Source: Synergistetes bacterium HGW-Synergistetes-1
GTDB taxonomy: Bacteria > Synergistota > Synergistia > Synergistales > Synergistaceae
Length of the DNA: 64,000 nt
Reading direction: 5' to 3'
Assembly: GCA_002839185.1 (NCBI GenBank)
Contig: PGXO01000002.1
Span: 62,001-126,000 of the forward strand
The translations under genes and the position numbers were made by a program. Every line of letters starts with the position of its first letter. Position 1 is the first letter of the stretch. Positions 8,627-17,385 of this stretch are shown piece after piece. Below the pieces are notes generated by a model. It made no database searches. It saw only the letters and a list, made by a program, of their open reading frames with translations, and was not told where the DNA came from.

Positions 8627-10759
8627 ATGCAGGAAATTAAAGAATTTCCAAAAATGAGAGAAATTTACGGGTCACTTGTCTTTGATCCAAAAGCAATGAA
8701 GCAGCGCCTTCCGAGGGATGTATATGAAAACCTGATAGGTGCGATCGAAGGACGGCAGAAGATGGATTCAGGCATAGCAGATACTGTTGCCCTTGCGATG
8801 AAGGACTGGGCAGTCAGCAAGGGGGCAAGCCACTGGGCACATTGGTTCCATCCGCTGACCGAGCTGACGGCTGAGAAGCACACTGCATTTGTGACTGCAG
8901 ATGACAACGGATTTCCTCTTGAGACCTTCAGAGGGGAGGATCTTATGCAGAGCGAACCCGACGCGTCTTCCTTTCCCTCAGGAGGAACAAGGAGCACTTT
9001 TGAAGCAAGGGGATACAGCGCATGGGATCCAACAAGCCCCGCGTTTATTATAAAAAGCCCCAAGGGAGGCACCCTATGCATTCCTTCGGTATTTCTGGCA
9101 TATGACGGTTCCCCTCTCGATCTTAAGACATATCTTTTGAGGTCTATGGAAGCTGTGGAGAGCCGCGCCCTAAAGATGTTGAAGCTTTTTGGCAACAGAG
9201 GTGTCAGGTATGTGAGGGCAACGGTTGGAGGAGAACAGGAATTTTTCCTTCTTGACAGGCCGCGTGCTCAGCAGAGGACCGATATCCGCTTCTGCGGCAG
9301 GACTCTCCTTGGCTCTCCGCCGCCAAGGGATCAGAAGATGGAAGACCATTACTTCGGCTCCATCCCCACCAGAGTACTTGCCTACATGGAAGACGTCCAG
9401 AGAGACCTTGCAAGGCTGGGTGTCGATCTTGCCACGAGGCACAATGAAGTTGCGCGCTGCCAGTTTGAATTCGCGCCCAACTTTACAGAGGCGAATCTCT
9501 CCTGCGACCAAAACCAGCTGATAATGGAAACGATGAGGAAAATGGCCCATCAGCACCAACTGCGTCTTTTATTCCACGAAAAGCCCTTTATGGATATGAA
9601 CGGAAGCGGCAAGCACATAAACTTTTCACTCCAGGACAGCGAAGGCAGGAACCTTCTTAAGCCATCCTCAAACCACAGGAAGAACGTGATATTCCTCTCC
9701 TTCCTCTCTTCATTCGTTATGGGTGTGGCCGACTACTCAGGACTGCTCCACGCATCTGTATCGACTCCCGGGAACATGTACAGGCTTGGTGGTCACGAAG
9801 CGCCGCCAAGCATCATCAGCGTTTATCTGGGACAGGCGATAGACAGGATAATAAGAGAGATAGAAGATGGCAATTGTGACGGAGACATGCCTGCAAAGAA
9901 CACAATGGATATCGGACTTTCAAAGCTTCCCGAAATTATAGCTTTTGACAGCGACAGGAACAGGACAAGTCCGATCGCCTTTACCGGAAACAAGTTTGAA
10001 TTCCGTGCTCCGGGTGCTTCGCAGGCAATGGCTGTCCCGGTCACCGCAATACTCTCTGTATGGGCAGCAGGTTTGGAAAAATTCATCAATATCTTCGAAG
10101 ATCGTATAAACAAGGGTGAAGATGCAATAGATGCAGCCCTCTGCACAATTAGAGAAGTTTCGAAGATGAACAGGAAGATCCGGTTCGAGGGAGATGCCTA
10201 TTCAGATGAATGGCATGCAGAGGCGGAACGAAGGGGCATAGTCAAAGCCGGGACGATACCCGAAGGAATAGACCTTTTCGTTGAACCTAAGACCCTTGAT
10301 ATGCTTGAAGAACTGGGGATATTCAAGAAAAAAGAGATGGAATCCTTCTATGTAATACGGATGGAATCCTTCGTAAAGAACGTAGAGATCGAAATGTCGG
10401 TGCTTCGAGACATGATATGGGAAGGCATACTGCCTGCCCTATCTAAGCAGATCATCCTGGAGAAAGCATCCTTCTCATCTGCCGAGGGGTGTGATGTAGA
10501 AGGTCTTGACGCATGGAAGAGACATATTGCCAGACTTGCCCAGGCGAAACTGAACCTTATGGAAAAGACAAAAGAACTTGTCGAGATGAAGGAAAGAATG
10601 GCAAAACTCAGCCTCAGGAAGCATGCGGACGCATTGGTGGAAGAGGCTGTTCCCCTGATGACAGATATCAGGAAGATTTCTGATTCCGTCGAGATTTACA
10701 TATCGTCGGACAACATGGCTTACCCAAACTATCGCTCCCTGCTCTCCCTGTCTGCATAA
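8627..10759 (+). CDS. glnN: Glutamine synthetase type III
   Basis: A 710-residue enzyme, the length of type III glutamine synthetase rather than the 450-residue type I. It forms glutamine from glutamate, ammonia and ATP in the cytoplasm. Visible signatures are the GSIII N-terminal region (RLPRDVYENL, then SHWAHWFHPLTELTAEKHTAF split over about residues 65-95), FEFAPNFTEANLSCDQNQ, the substrate loop with NGSGKHINFS, and the C-terminal NRTSPIAFTGNKFEFRAPG ATP/glutamate site. The start at 8627 is preceded 7 nt upstream by a GGGGGG site; a TTG at 8612 would overlap that site. A terminator follows at 10793. Confidence 0.95.
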   Translation: MQEIKEFPKMREIYGSLVFDPKAMKQRLPRDVYENLIGAIEGRQKMDSGIADTVALAMKDWAVSKGASHWAHWFHPLTELTAEKHTAFVTADDNGFPLETFRGEDLMQSEPDASSFPSGGTRSTFEARGYSAWDPTSPAFIIKSPKGGTLCIPSVFLAYDGSPLDLKTYLLRSMEAVESRALKMLKLFGNRGVRYVRATVGGEQEFFLLDRPRAQQRTDIRFCGRTLLGSPPPRDQKMEDHYFGSIPTRVLAYMEDVQRDLARLGVDLATRHNEVARCQFEFAPNFTEANLSCDQNQLIMETMRKMAHQHQLRLLFHEKPFMDMNGSGKHINFSLQDSEGRNLLKPSSNHRKNVIFLSFLSSFVMGVADYSGLLHASVSTPGNMYRLGGHEAPPSIISVYLGQAIDRIIREIEDGNCDGDMPAKNTMDIGLSKLPEIIAFDSDRNRTSPIAFTGNKFEFRAPGASQAMAVPVTAILSVWAAGLEKFINIFEDRINKGEDAIDAALCTIREVSKMNRKIRFEGDAYSDEWHAEAERRGIVKAGTIPEGIDLFVEPKTLDMLEELGIFKKKEMESFYVIRMESFVKNVEIEMSVLRDMIWEGILPALSKQIILEKASFSSAEGCDVEGLDAWKRHIARLAQAKLNLMEKTKELVEMKERMAKLSLRKHADALVEEAVPLMTDIRKISDSVEIYISSDNMAYPNYRSLLSLSA

Positions 10760-10792
10760 GGAAACCGGGGAAAACCCCGCTATTTACAAACC

Positions 10793-10843
10793 ATATAAAA
10801 GGAAACTCCTGGCGGTCCACCTGCCAGGGGTTTCCTTTTATAT
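10793..10843. terminator. Bidirectional terminator between glnN and the amidohydrolase gene
   Basis: A nearly perfect hairpin whose arms begin ATATAAAAGGAAACTCCTGG and end with the complementary CCTTTTATAT (10834-10843). A/T runs are built into the base of the stem on both sides. Its distal arm includes the TTA complement of the amidohydrolase stop codon at 10838-10840, so one element serves both convergent genes. Confidence 0.8.
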
Positions 10844-11698
10844 GTCCTGGTCATGATCTGCTGATGACAGAAAGTCACGGACGTTGTGACAGAGCAGTAT
10901 TTCTTTTTGTCCCTGAGATAGCCCCGTGAGGGAGAGAAGATTTTCGTATCGTGGATATTGGAGAATTGGCCAGTCTGATCCGAAAAGGACCTTTGATCCT
11001 GCCCCGGCAGCGAATATCCCTTCGATTACCTTGTGGCTGTAGAGCCATGGCCATGCGGCAGTATCGTAATAGGCGTTAGAGAGGGCAAGTTTCATTTCAG
11101 GCATCGACTCATATGCCCAGAGCCCTCCGCCAAAATGGGCGAATACTACCTTGATCTGGGGGTGGTTCATGCAGAAAGCTGCGGCATCCTCGGGCCCTGT
11201 GTGACCCTTGCCTGTATATTGGTGACCGACCTGTTCAGCTGTGTGGAAAAGTATAAACATCGCGGTTTCCATGCAGGTTCCGACCATGCGCCATGTCTGC
11301 CCGGGATCGGATATATCCATGCCCTGCCCATCAGGGAAAAGCTCCCCAATCCCTACGGCTCCAAGTTCCGCGCAGCGCAGGATCTCTTCCATGGCGCCTT
11401 TTGCACAGGGAGAGACAACTGCCAGAGGAATTATCCTGCCCCTGTATCTTTTCGCTGAATCAAGGACGTAATCGTTCATGATCCTGCAAAGACCCTGGTC
11501 GCGAAAAGCGAACCCCGTAACGAGGGACGATTCTATTCCATACAGGTCCATGTGGCTTATAAGGGATTCAGCAGTGCCCCATTTGTGCACTTTTGAATTT
11601 ATCATTCCTGCGAACCATAGTTCTTTTTCCGATATCTTTTCTCTTTCACGTTCTATTTCCGGCGGATAAATGTGCACATGGGCATCAATGATATTCAG
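10838..11698 (-). CDS. Amidohydrolase-2 family metal-dependent hydrolase, apparent CTG start
   Basis: A 286-residue TIM-barrel hydrolase. The N-terminal D-A-H-V-H metal motif (residues 5-9) is present only if translation starts at CTG 11698. A GTG at 11677 (the last Val of that motif) would remove the metal ligands. GAGGAGGG lies 7 nt upstream of the CTG and no ATG, GTG or TTG is in frame before 11677. Further family marks are GIGELFPDGQG, FAHFGGGLWAYE and the terminal FGSDWP metal/catalytic Asp. The family includes decarboxylases and hydrolases of cyclic amides and lactones; the substrate is unknown. It is divergent from the M20 amidohydrolase at 11798. Confidence 0.8.
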   Translation of the reverse strand: MNIIDAHVHIYPPEIEREREKISEKELWFAGMINSKVHKWGTAESLISHMDLYGIESSLVTGFAFRDQGLCRIMNDYVLDSAKRYRGRIIPLAVVSPCAKGAMEEILRCAELGAVGIGELFPDGQGMDISDPGQTWRMVGTCMETAMFILFHTAEQVGHQYTGKGHTGPEDAAAFCMNHPQIKVVFAHFGGGLWAYESMPEMKLALSNAYYDTAAWPWLYSHKVIEGIFAAGAGSKVLFGSDWPILQYPRYENLLSLTGLSQGQKEILLCHNVRDFLSSADHDQDI

Positions 11699-11704
11699 GA
11701 GAAG

Positions 11705-11712
11705 CCCTCCTC
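11705..11712 (-). promoter_or_regulatory. Ribosome-binding site supporting a CTG start
   Basis: GAGGAGGG on the minus strand with its GGAGG core 7 nt upstream of CTG at 11698-11696. The reading then opens M-N-I-I-D-A-H-V-H, a normal amidohydrolase N-terminus. Confidence 0.65.
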
Positions 11713-11797
11713 TAAATAAGCATAGTTATATTTGCATTTTTTTACCGGTCAGTCATAATTATACATAAATAAAGTTCCGGGAGGACAATGAGGAAAA

Positions 11798-13033
11798 ATG
11801 AACGATAAAATCAGGCCACATTTGAGGATAAACGGAGAAAGGCTTATCAGCTCAATAAGGGAAATGGGATCAGTCGGCTTCGACCCCGAAAGCGGCGGCC
11901 GGACCAGGCTGGCACTTACTGATGAAGACAAAGCCGGACGCGATCTTCTCTGCAGATGGATGAGAGACGAGGGTCTTGAAGTAAAAATTGACGAGATAGG
12001 AAATATATTCGGGATAAGAGAGGGATCGGATCCTTCAGAGCTTCCCGTGATGATGGGCTCCCACATAGATACAGTGAGGGACGCAGGAATGTTCGATGGA
12101 GTGTACGGTGTCCTTGGCGGTCTGGAAGTGATAAGGACCCTGAATGAGAATGAAGTCTCTGCTAAAAGGCCTCTTGTCGTTGCCGCCTTCACGAATGAAG
12201 AGGGTGCGCGTTTCCAGCCGGATATGATGGGAAGCCTTTACTACACACGGAAGGTCGAACTTGGAGAACTGCTATCTTCAAGGGATGACAGCGGTGTAAC
12301 AGTAGCAGAAGAACTTGACCGCATAGGCTACAGAGGAACGAATTCTACGCCTGTCGGCTGCTATCTGGAGCTGCACGTAGAGCAGGGGCCAAGGCTGCAC
12401 GCAGAAGGTGTTTCCATAGGGATCGTTGAGGGCATACAGGGGCTGGCCTGGTGGACGGGAGAGTATTACGGCGAGTCGAACCATGCCGGTTCAACTCCGA
12501 TGGATATGAGAAAAGACACACTTCTTGCTGCCGCAGAGCTTGCCCTTGAAGCAGAGAAACTGGCACTCAGGCTGGGCAGGGGAAGCGTTGCAACTATGGG
12601 AAGAATAGCTCCCAGGCCAGACATTATAAACATAGTTCCCGGAAAGTGCTCCTTTACTTTGGATTTCAGGCAGTTTGATACAGAGCTTTTTGAAGAGGGT
12701 GAAAGGGAAGTTGAAAGGCTGATAGTATCCTGTGCGGTCAGACGGGGACTAAAATACAAATTCAAAAAGGCAGCTGAGGCGGCTCCGGTAGTTTTTGACA
12801 GTGGTATGGTCGGACTTGTCGAATCCAGAGCCTCTTTTCTCGGGCTTGATTCAATGAAGATGAAAAGCGGGGCTTCGCATGATGCTCAGTTTTTGTCTTC
12901 TTTCTGTCCAACTGTTATGATATTCGTTCCTTCTGTCGGAGGGAGAAGCCACTGCCCCGAAGAATGGTCTGATATCAAAGACCTGGAGAACGGCTGTAAT
13001 GTTCTCCTTCATTCTGTTCTTGAACTGGTATAA
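11798..13033 (+). CDS. M20-family Zn amidohydrolase (N-carbamoyl-L-amino-acid hydrolase / allantoate amidohydrolase type)
   Basis: A 411-residue enzyme matching the length of the hydantoinase/carbamoylase branch of peptidase family M20. Metal-binding residues are in place: His-Asp in GSHIDTVRDAGMFDG, Glu-Glu in FTNEEGARF, His in LELHVEQGP, and the late SHCPEEW His. It should split the carbamoyl or ureido group from N-carbamoyl-amino acids or allantoate, giving ammonia and an amino acid in the cytoplasm. The exact substrate is open. GAGGA precedes the ATG by 4-5 nt. It is divergent from the amidohydrolase at 11698 with a 99-bp shared control region, and lies 43 bp upstream of glyA on the same strand. 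Confidence 0.85.
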   Translation: MNDKIRPHLRINGERLISSIREMGSVGFDPESGGRTRLALTDEDKAGRDLLCRWMRDEGLEVKIDEIGNIFGIREGSDPSELPVMMGSHIDTVRDAGMFDGVYGVLGGLEVIRTLNENEVSAKRPLVVAAFTNEEGARFQPDMMGSLYYTRKVELGELLSSRDDSGVTVAEELDRIGYRGTNSTPVGCYLELHVEQGPRLHAEGVSIGIVEGIQGLAWWTGEYYGESNHAGSTPMDMRKDTLLAAAELALEAEKLALRLGRGSVATMGRIAPRPDIINIVPGKCSFTLDFRQFDTELFEEGEREVERLIVSCAVRRGLKYKFKKAAEAAPVVFDSGMVGLVESRASFLGLDSMKMKSGASHDAQFLSSFCPTVMIFVPSVGGRSHCPEEWSDIKDLENGCNVLLHSVLELV

Positions 13034-13076
13034 TCATAAGGATCATATAAAGAATAATAAAAAAGGAGTGCAATAG

Positions 13077-14351
13077 ATGAATAAGATTATGACAGAGACG
13101 CTGAAAAGTCTGGACCCGCAGATATATGGCCTTGCTGAAAGCGAACTGGAAAGACAGAGGGTCCACATAGAGCTCATCGCGTCAGAAAACTTTGTCCCCC
13201 GTTCCCTGCTTGAGATACAGGGTTCTATCCTTACCAATAAATACGCGGAGGGTTACCCTTATAAAAAGTACTACGGCGGGTGTGAGTTTGTTGAGGAGAT
13301 AGAAGAAATTGCCATAAAAAGGGCTTGTGAACTTTTCGGATCCGAACATGCCAATGTACAGCCGCATGCAGGAGCAAGCGCAAACCAGGCAGTATTCTTT
13401 GCCACAGTCGATCCGGGGGATACGGTCCTTTCAATGAAGCTAGATCACGGCGGACATCTTTCACACGGTCACCCGGTCAATTTTTCAGGCCGTTTTTACA
13501 ACATCGTAGGCTACGGAGTAAACAGGGAAACAGAGACGATCGACTATGACGAGGTAGAGAGATTGGCTAAGGAGACGAGGCCCAAACTCATAGTTGCAGG
13601 CGCAAGCGCTTATCCCCGGTTCATAGATTTTGCCCGCTTCCGTGCGATAGCAAATGAGGTGGGGGCGGTACTTCTCGTGGACATGGCCCACATTGCGGGG
13701 CTTGTAGCAGGAGGTGCGCACCCCAACCCTGTGCCCTATTCTGATTATGTCAGCTCGACCTCGCATAAAACACTCAGAGGTACACGAGGAGCTTTTGTGC
13801 TCTGCAAAAAAGAGTATGCTCAGACCCTTGACAGGACAGTATTTCCGGGGATACAGGGCGGGCCCTTGGTGCATTCGATAGCAGGAAAAGCAGTCACATT
13901 CATGCTTGCGGGGACTGAAGAGTTCAAAAAATACGCAAGCCAGGTAGTAAGCAATGCCTCTGCCCTTGCCAAAGCGCTTACTGACAGAGGTTTCCGCCTT
14001 GTTTCGGGAGGTACCGACAACCACCTCATACTGCTTGACGTACGTTCGAGGAACGTGACAGGCAAAGAGGGAGAGGTGCTTCTGGGAGAAGTCGGCATTA
14101 CATCCAATAAAAACATGATACCCTTCGACCCTGCCAAGCCAATGGTTACAAGCGGAGTAAGGCTTGGAACAGCCGCCGTAACGACCAGAGGGATGAAAGA
14201 GCCTGAAATGGAAAAAATAGCTGATGCTATCGAAAAAGTACTTTCAAATCCGGAAAACAATCTGATAAAGAAAGAAGTAAAGGCTAGCATGGCCGCACTG
14301 ACAGATGGATTTCCTCTATATCCCGACCTCGCTGAGCCTTGGGCAAATTAA
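13077..14351 (+). CDS. glyA: Serine hydroxymethyltransferase
   Basis: A 424-residue PLP enzyme that interconverts serine and glycine with tetrahydrofolate. Visible are ELIASENF near the N-terminus, [27 protein letters not shown], and the PLP-lysine block [13 protein letters not shown] (Lys231), with [13 protein letters not shown] after it. Length and order match bacterial GlyA. AGGAG lies 8 nt upstream of the ATG. Its stop codon overlaps the rlmN start (TAATG at 14349-14353), so the two are translationally linked. Confidence 0.95.
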   Translation: MNKIMTETLKSLDPQIYGLAESELERQRVHIELIASENFVPRSLLEIQGSILTNKYAEGYPYKKYYGGCEFVEEIEEIAIKRACELFGSEHANVQPHAGASANQAVFFATVDPGDTVLSMKLDHGGHLSHGHPVNFSGRFYNIVGYGVNRETETIDYDEVERLAKETRPKLIVAGASAYPRFIDFARFRAIANEVGAVLLVDMAHIAGLVAGGAHPNPVPYSDYVSSTSHKTLRGTRGAFVLCKKEYAQTLDRTVFPGIQGGPLVHSIAGKAVTFMLAGTEEFKKYASQVVSNASALAKALTDRGFRLVSGGTDNHLILLDVRSRNVTGKEGEVLLGEVGITSNKNMIPFDPAKPMVTSGVRLGTAAVTTRGMKEPEMEKIADAIEKVLSNPENNLIKKEVKASMAALTDGFPLYPDLAEPWAN

Positions 14352-16174
14352 TGACAGATAAAATTTATGCTTTGGATCTTGATAACAGCGAATGGTCACA
14401 GATCCTTGATAAGGAATTTGGTGAGCCCAGGTTCCGTGCGGATCAGATCTGCCAGTGGATCTGGCAGAAAAGGGCCTTTGATGTCGCTGAGATGACCAAT
14501 CTCTCAAAGACGCTTAGGGATCTGCTCGAGTCAAAGATAGATTTCGGGGCTCCCCTGCTGATAAAGGAACAGCGTTCATCGATCGACGGAACAAGAAAAT
14601 ATCTCTGGCAGCTGCGTGACGGCCAAAGTGTCGAATCTGTCCTTATGAGACAGGGAGAGAGGCTGACGGCCTGTATTTCGACACAGGTAGGATGTCCTCT
14701 CGGTTGCACATTCTGCGCCACGGGGCTTTCCGGCTATGTAAGGAACCTTTCTGCCGGAGAGATCGCAGGCCAGTTCCTTGCCATGGAAAGATCTGTTGGC
14801 CGCGATATCAACAACGCAGTCTACATGGGGATGGGTGAGCCCTTCCTCAATACCGAGGCGGTACTCAAATCAGTCAGGATGCTTAACGATCCGGATATGA
14901 GAAATCTTGGCATCAGACACATTGCGATCTCTACTTCGGGTATAGTGCCCGGCATACGGGATCTCGCAGCATCCGGCCTGGGAGTTCGCCTTGCAGTATC
15001 CCTGCATGCGGCTGATGATGATTTGAGAAGCAGCCTTATGCCGGTCAACGAGACATTCCCGCTTGATGAGCTGAGGAAGGCCATGCAGGAATATCAGAAG
15101 ACAACAGGCAACAGGATCACAATAGAATACGCGCTCTTCGGAGGAATAAACGACAGTGTTGAACATGCCAGACTGCTTTTGCGCTATTTGAAGGGCATAC
15201 ATGTCTTCATCAACCTGATCCCGTTCAACCAGGTCGACGGCCGTTATGAGAAACCCTCTCCTGAAAACATCCTTAAGTTTCGTTCGGTACTTGTCACAGC
15301 CGGTTTCGAAGCAGAGATAAGGGAGGAACTGGGTTCCGATATTGACGCTGCATGCGGTCAGCTGAGAAGAAAAACGATGGCCGGTGATCCATGCATACTT
15401 GAACCGGGACCAAAGGTAAAACCTGCTTTTGAGGCAAAAAAGAAAGAGTCTCGTGCACCCAAAAGGGAGGCGTCAGATCCCAGAAGAACGTCAGGACCCT
15501 CCAGGGGCAAAAGCGGATCCGATGCGGTCGGACAGAAGAGGGAAAAAACAGAGAGAGCGGGGACAAAGGCATCCGGTGGATTTGTTGAAGAGCGCGGAGC
15601 AAAGAGACCTGCCTCAGAGGATAAACGAAGGAAGACTGACGCCCCGCCGAAAGAGAGATACAGAAGCGGCAAGATGAAAGAAGAAAGGCCTTCTTACAGG
15701 GCTGGATCCGAAGGACAAAGTGCAGATCGTCCTTCGAGGACGGATGAAAAGAAAAAAAGCGACACAACAAGAGCCGCAAAGAGGTCTTCTTACAGGGCTG
15801 GATCCGAAGGACAAAGTGCAGACCGCCCTTCGAGGACGGATGAGAAGAAAAAAAGCGGTACAACAAGAGCCGCAAAGAGGTCTTCTTACAGGGCTGGATC
15901 CGAAGGACAAAGTGCAGACCGCCCTTCGGGGACGGATGAGAAGAAAGAAAGCGGCACAACAAGAGCCGCAAAAAGGCCTTCTTACAGGGCTGGATCCGAA
16001 GGACAAAGTGCAGACCGTCCTTCGGGGACGGATGAAAAGAAAAAAAGAAGCATAAATAAATCTGCTAAAAAACCTGTGGCGGCTGGCGGTACCGGAAGAG
16101 GAAAACCTGTGGCCGAAAGCAGGAAAAAGAAACCACGTACTGCCACAAAGGATAACAGGCAGAAAAGATCCTGA
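14351..16174 (+). CDS. rlmN: 23S rRNA adenine-C2 methyltransferase (RlmN) with a long repeat-bearing C-terminal tail
   Basis: A 607-residue protein. Residues 1 to about 340 are a complete RlmN: a radical-SAM cluster motif C115-x3-C119-x2-C122 (CPLGCTFC-ATG), GMGEPFLN, and the late conserved Cys335 (AACGQL) used in methyl transfer to A2503 of 23S rRNA and some tRNAs. RlmN is normally 340-390 residues. The extra 265 residues are almost entirely Lys, Arg, Ser, Glu, Asp, Gly and Thr and hold four 32-residue repeats. No folded domain is recognised; a disordered, RNA- or ribosome-binding tail is an inference. The ATG at 14351 overlaps the glyA stop by one base. Confidence 0.92.
   Translation: MTDKIYALDLDNSEWSQILDKEFGEPRFRADQICQWIWQKRAFDVAEMTNLSKTLRDLLESKIDFGAPLLIKEQRSSIDGTRKYLWQLRDGQSVESVLMRQGERLTACISTQVGCPLGCTFCATGLSGYVRNLSAGEIAGQFLAMERSVGRDINNAVYMGMGEPFLNTEAVLKSVRMLNDPDMRNLGIRHIAISTSGIVPGIRDLAASGLGVRLAVSLHAADDDLRSSLMPVNETFPLDELRKAMQEYQKTTGNRITIEYALFGGINDSVEHARLLLRYLKGIHVFINLIPFNQVDGRYEKPSPENILKFRSVLVTAGFEAEIREELGSDIDAACGQLRRKTMAGDPCILEPGPKVKPAFEAKKKESRAPKREASDPRRTSGPSRGKSGSDAVGQKREKTERAGTKASGGFVEERGAKRPASEDKRRKTDAPPKERYRSGKMKEERPSYRAGSEGQSADRPSRTDEKKKSDTTRAAKRSSYRAGSEGQSADRPSRTDEKKKSGTTRAAKRSSYRAGSEGQSADRPSGTDEKKESGTTRAAKRPSYRAGSEGQSADRPSGTDEKKKRSINKSAKKPVAAGGTGRGKPVAESRKKKPRTATKDNRQKRS
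15692..16075 (+). repeat. Four 96-bp tandem repeats inside rlmN
   Basis: Units begin at 15692, 15788, 15884 and 15980, exactly 96 bp apart, so each adds 32 residues in frame (core SYRAGSEGQSADRPS, then TDEKK, then TTRAAKR). Units 1-3 are nearly identical; unit 4 diverges in its last third. The period being a multiple of three keeps the frame open under copy-number change. Confidence 0.9.
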
Positions 16175-16188
16175 AGGAGAGAGACTTA

Positions 16189-16524
16189 ATGAGACTACTG
16201 GTCTTTTTACTTATCGGAACGCTGATATTCGGATTTGCCTTCCCGGCCATAATACTCATCGCGGGACTGGTGGGAATAGTTCTCTTTGCATTGATCATTG
16301 CAGGGTTACTGAGAGGCAACGGAGTCAGGGTCTATACATCGAAGAGCTATGATCCTTTCAGCGGCGGAAGCTATAGAAAGAGCAATTCCGAAGTGATAGA
16401 TACAACGGACGAAAGTTGGGAAGATCACTCAGATTTTGCGGGAAGCGAGCCTATCGATCATGATGAGGAACAGGAAGGCGATATAGTGGAGCTGCCTGCT
16501 ACCGCTCTTAGAAAAGAAGATTAA
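16189..16524 (+). CDS. Small membrane protein of unknown function
   Basis: A 111-residue protein not recognised as a named family. Residues 1-42 form one or two hydrophobic membrane segments (LIGTLIFGFAFPAIILIAG, then VLFALIIAG). The remainder is a hydrophilic, strongly acidic tail rich in Asp, Glu and Ser. GAAGGAGAG lies just before the ATG. It starts 14 bp after rlmN and is probably on the same transcript. Its acidic cytoplasmic or periplasmic tail contrasts with the strongly basic RlmN tail beside it. Its stop overlaps the stop of the convergent yqeB gene by 4 bp. Confidence 0.6.
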   Translation: MRLLVFLLIGTLIFGFAFPAIILIAGLVGIVLFALIIAGLLRGNGVRVYTSKSYDPFSGGSYRKSNSEVIDTTDESWEDHSDFAGSEPIDHDEEQEGDIVELPATALRKED

Positions 16525-17330
16525 TCCAACCTGCCCCTTGCTTCGAAACGGAGTATCGCCTCAAGGACTCCTCCTCCGACGGCAAGGGCTTTGTCACTAA
16601 TAATGCAGCAGTTGCCCGGTTCATTCCGGGGATCGATATCTCCTATTTTGGAGCCTTCCCTGACTAATACTGAAGGGTGTATAAGACCGCGAACTACGCC
16701 TCCTATCTGAGCCTTTACCGGGATGCCGTTTACCGATCCGATGACATCCCCTTCTTTTACCCTCTCTCCGATCAATGAGGCCGGGGAGAGGTATCCATCC
16801 GAGGGAGACCTTAAGAGACGTTCACATGTATATCCAAGGACCTCTCCGGGAATGCCCGTATCGGTTTCTGCACGTCCTTTGGTGATGAGCCTTCCCAGGG
16901 AATGTCCCCTCTTTGTCTCAATGATCCCATGAACATCTTCAGGCGCCTTGAAGCCCGGCCCTATCGCCAGCACAAGATCTGCCATATTTCTGTTGGTCCC
17001 GGTCTTTCTTTTCGTCATCATAGCATCGATGACAGCGAATGGTTTAAGTACGGCGATGGAATTTCCCTTAGGGTCTATCAATACGTTTATCCCTTTGCTG
17101 AAATCTATTTGATCAGGGTTCTCTGCCAGGCATACATCCATATCTTCTATCCGGCAGTTTCCGTCGTAAACAGCCAGGGCTGCAGCAACGGAACGCCTTA
17201 CAACAGTGGGGCGGGGGATCTCAAGGCACAAAACATCAAAACAGGATCTCCATAGCCTGTATATTATGCCTGTGGCAAGATCTCCGCCGCCTCTTACGAT
17301 TACTGTTTTTCTGTTTTTATCGGTTTTCAT
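16521..17330 (-). CDS. yqeB: YqeB-type selenium-dependent molybdenum hydroxylase accessory protein (EF2563 family)
   Basis: A 269-residue protein with an N-terminal VIVRGGGDLATG Rossmann-like start. The central VLAIGPGF and ETKRGHSLGR blocks and the C-terminal VGGGVLEAILRFE are the pattern of the EF2563/YqeB family. That family occurs with selenium-dependent molybdenum hydroxylases and is thought to help mature their labile selenium site. No hydroxylase gene is in the window, but XdhC and a molybdopterin-binding protein are at 58-60 kb. The start is one of two adjacent ATGs (17333, 17330), both weakly supported by GGGA; earlier in-frame codons add unlikely sequence. It lies 55 bp downstream of purA. 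Confidence 0.8.
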   Translation of the reverse strand: MKTDKNRKTVIVRGGGDLATGIIYRLWRSCFDVLCLEIPRPTVVRRSVAAALAVYDGNCRIEDMDVCLAENPDQIDFSKGINVLIDPKGNSIAVLKPFAVIDAMMTKRKTGTNRNMADLVLAIGPGFKAPEDVHGIIETKRGHSLGRLITKGRAETDTGIPGEVLGYTCERLLRSPSDGYLSPASLIGERVKEGDVIGSVNGIPVKAQIGGVVRGLIHPSVLVREGSKIGDIDPRNEPGNCCIISDKALAVGGGVLEAILRFEARGRLD

Positions 17331-17385
17331 CATTTTCCCATTTTCAGGTTTGGCAGAAGCAGTACAGTACATATATTTTTTAGCT

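Noticed and set aside
15294-15971. 225-codon minus-strand frame across the rlmN tail
   Set aside because: It exists only because the 96-bp repeats stay open in several frames; its product is a repetitive Cys/Phe/Ser-rich sequence without family signature.
15692-16075. Tandem repeats as a CRISPR array
   Set aside because: The 96-bp units are contiguous, coding and in frame, with no unique spacers.
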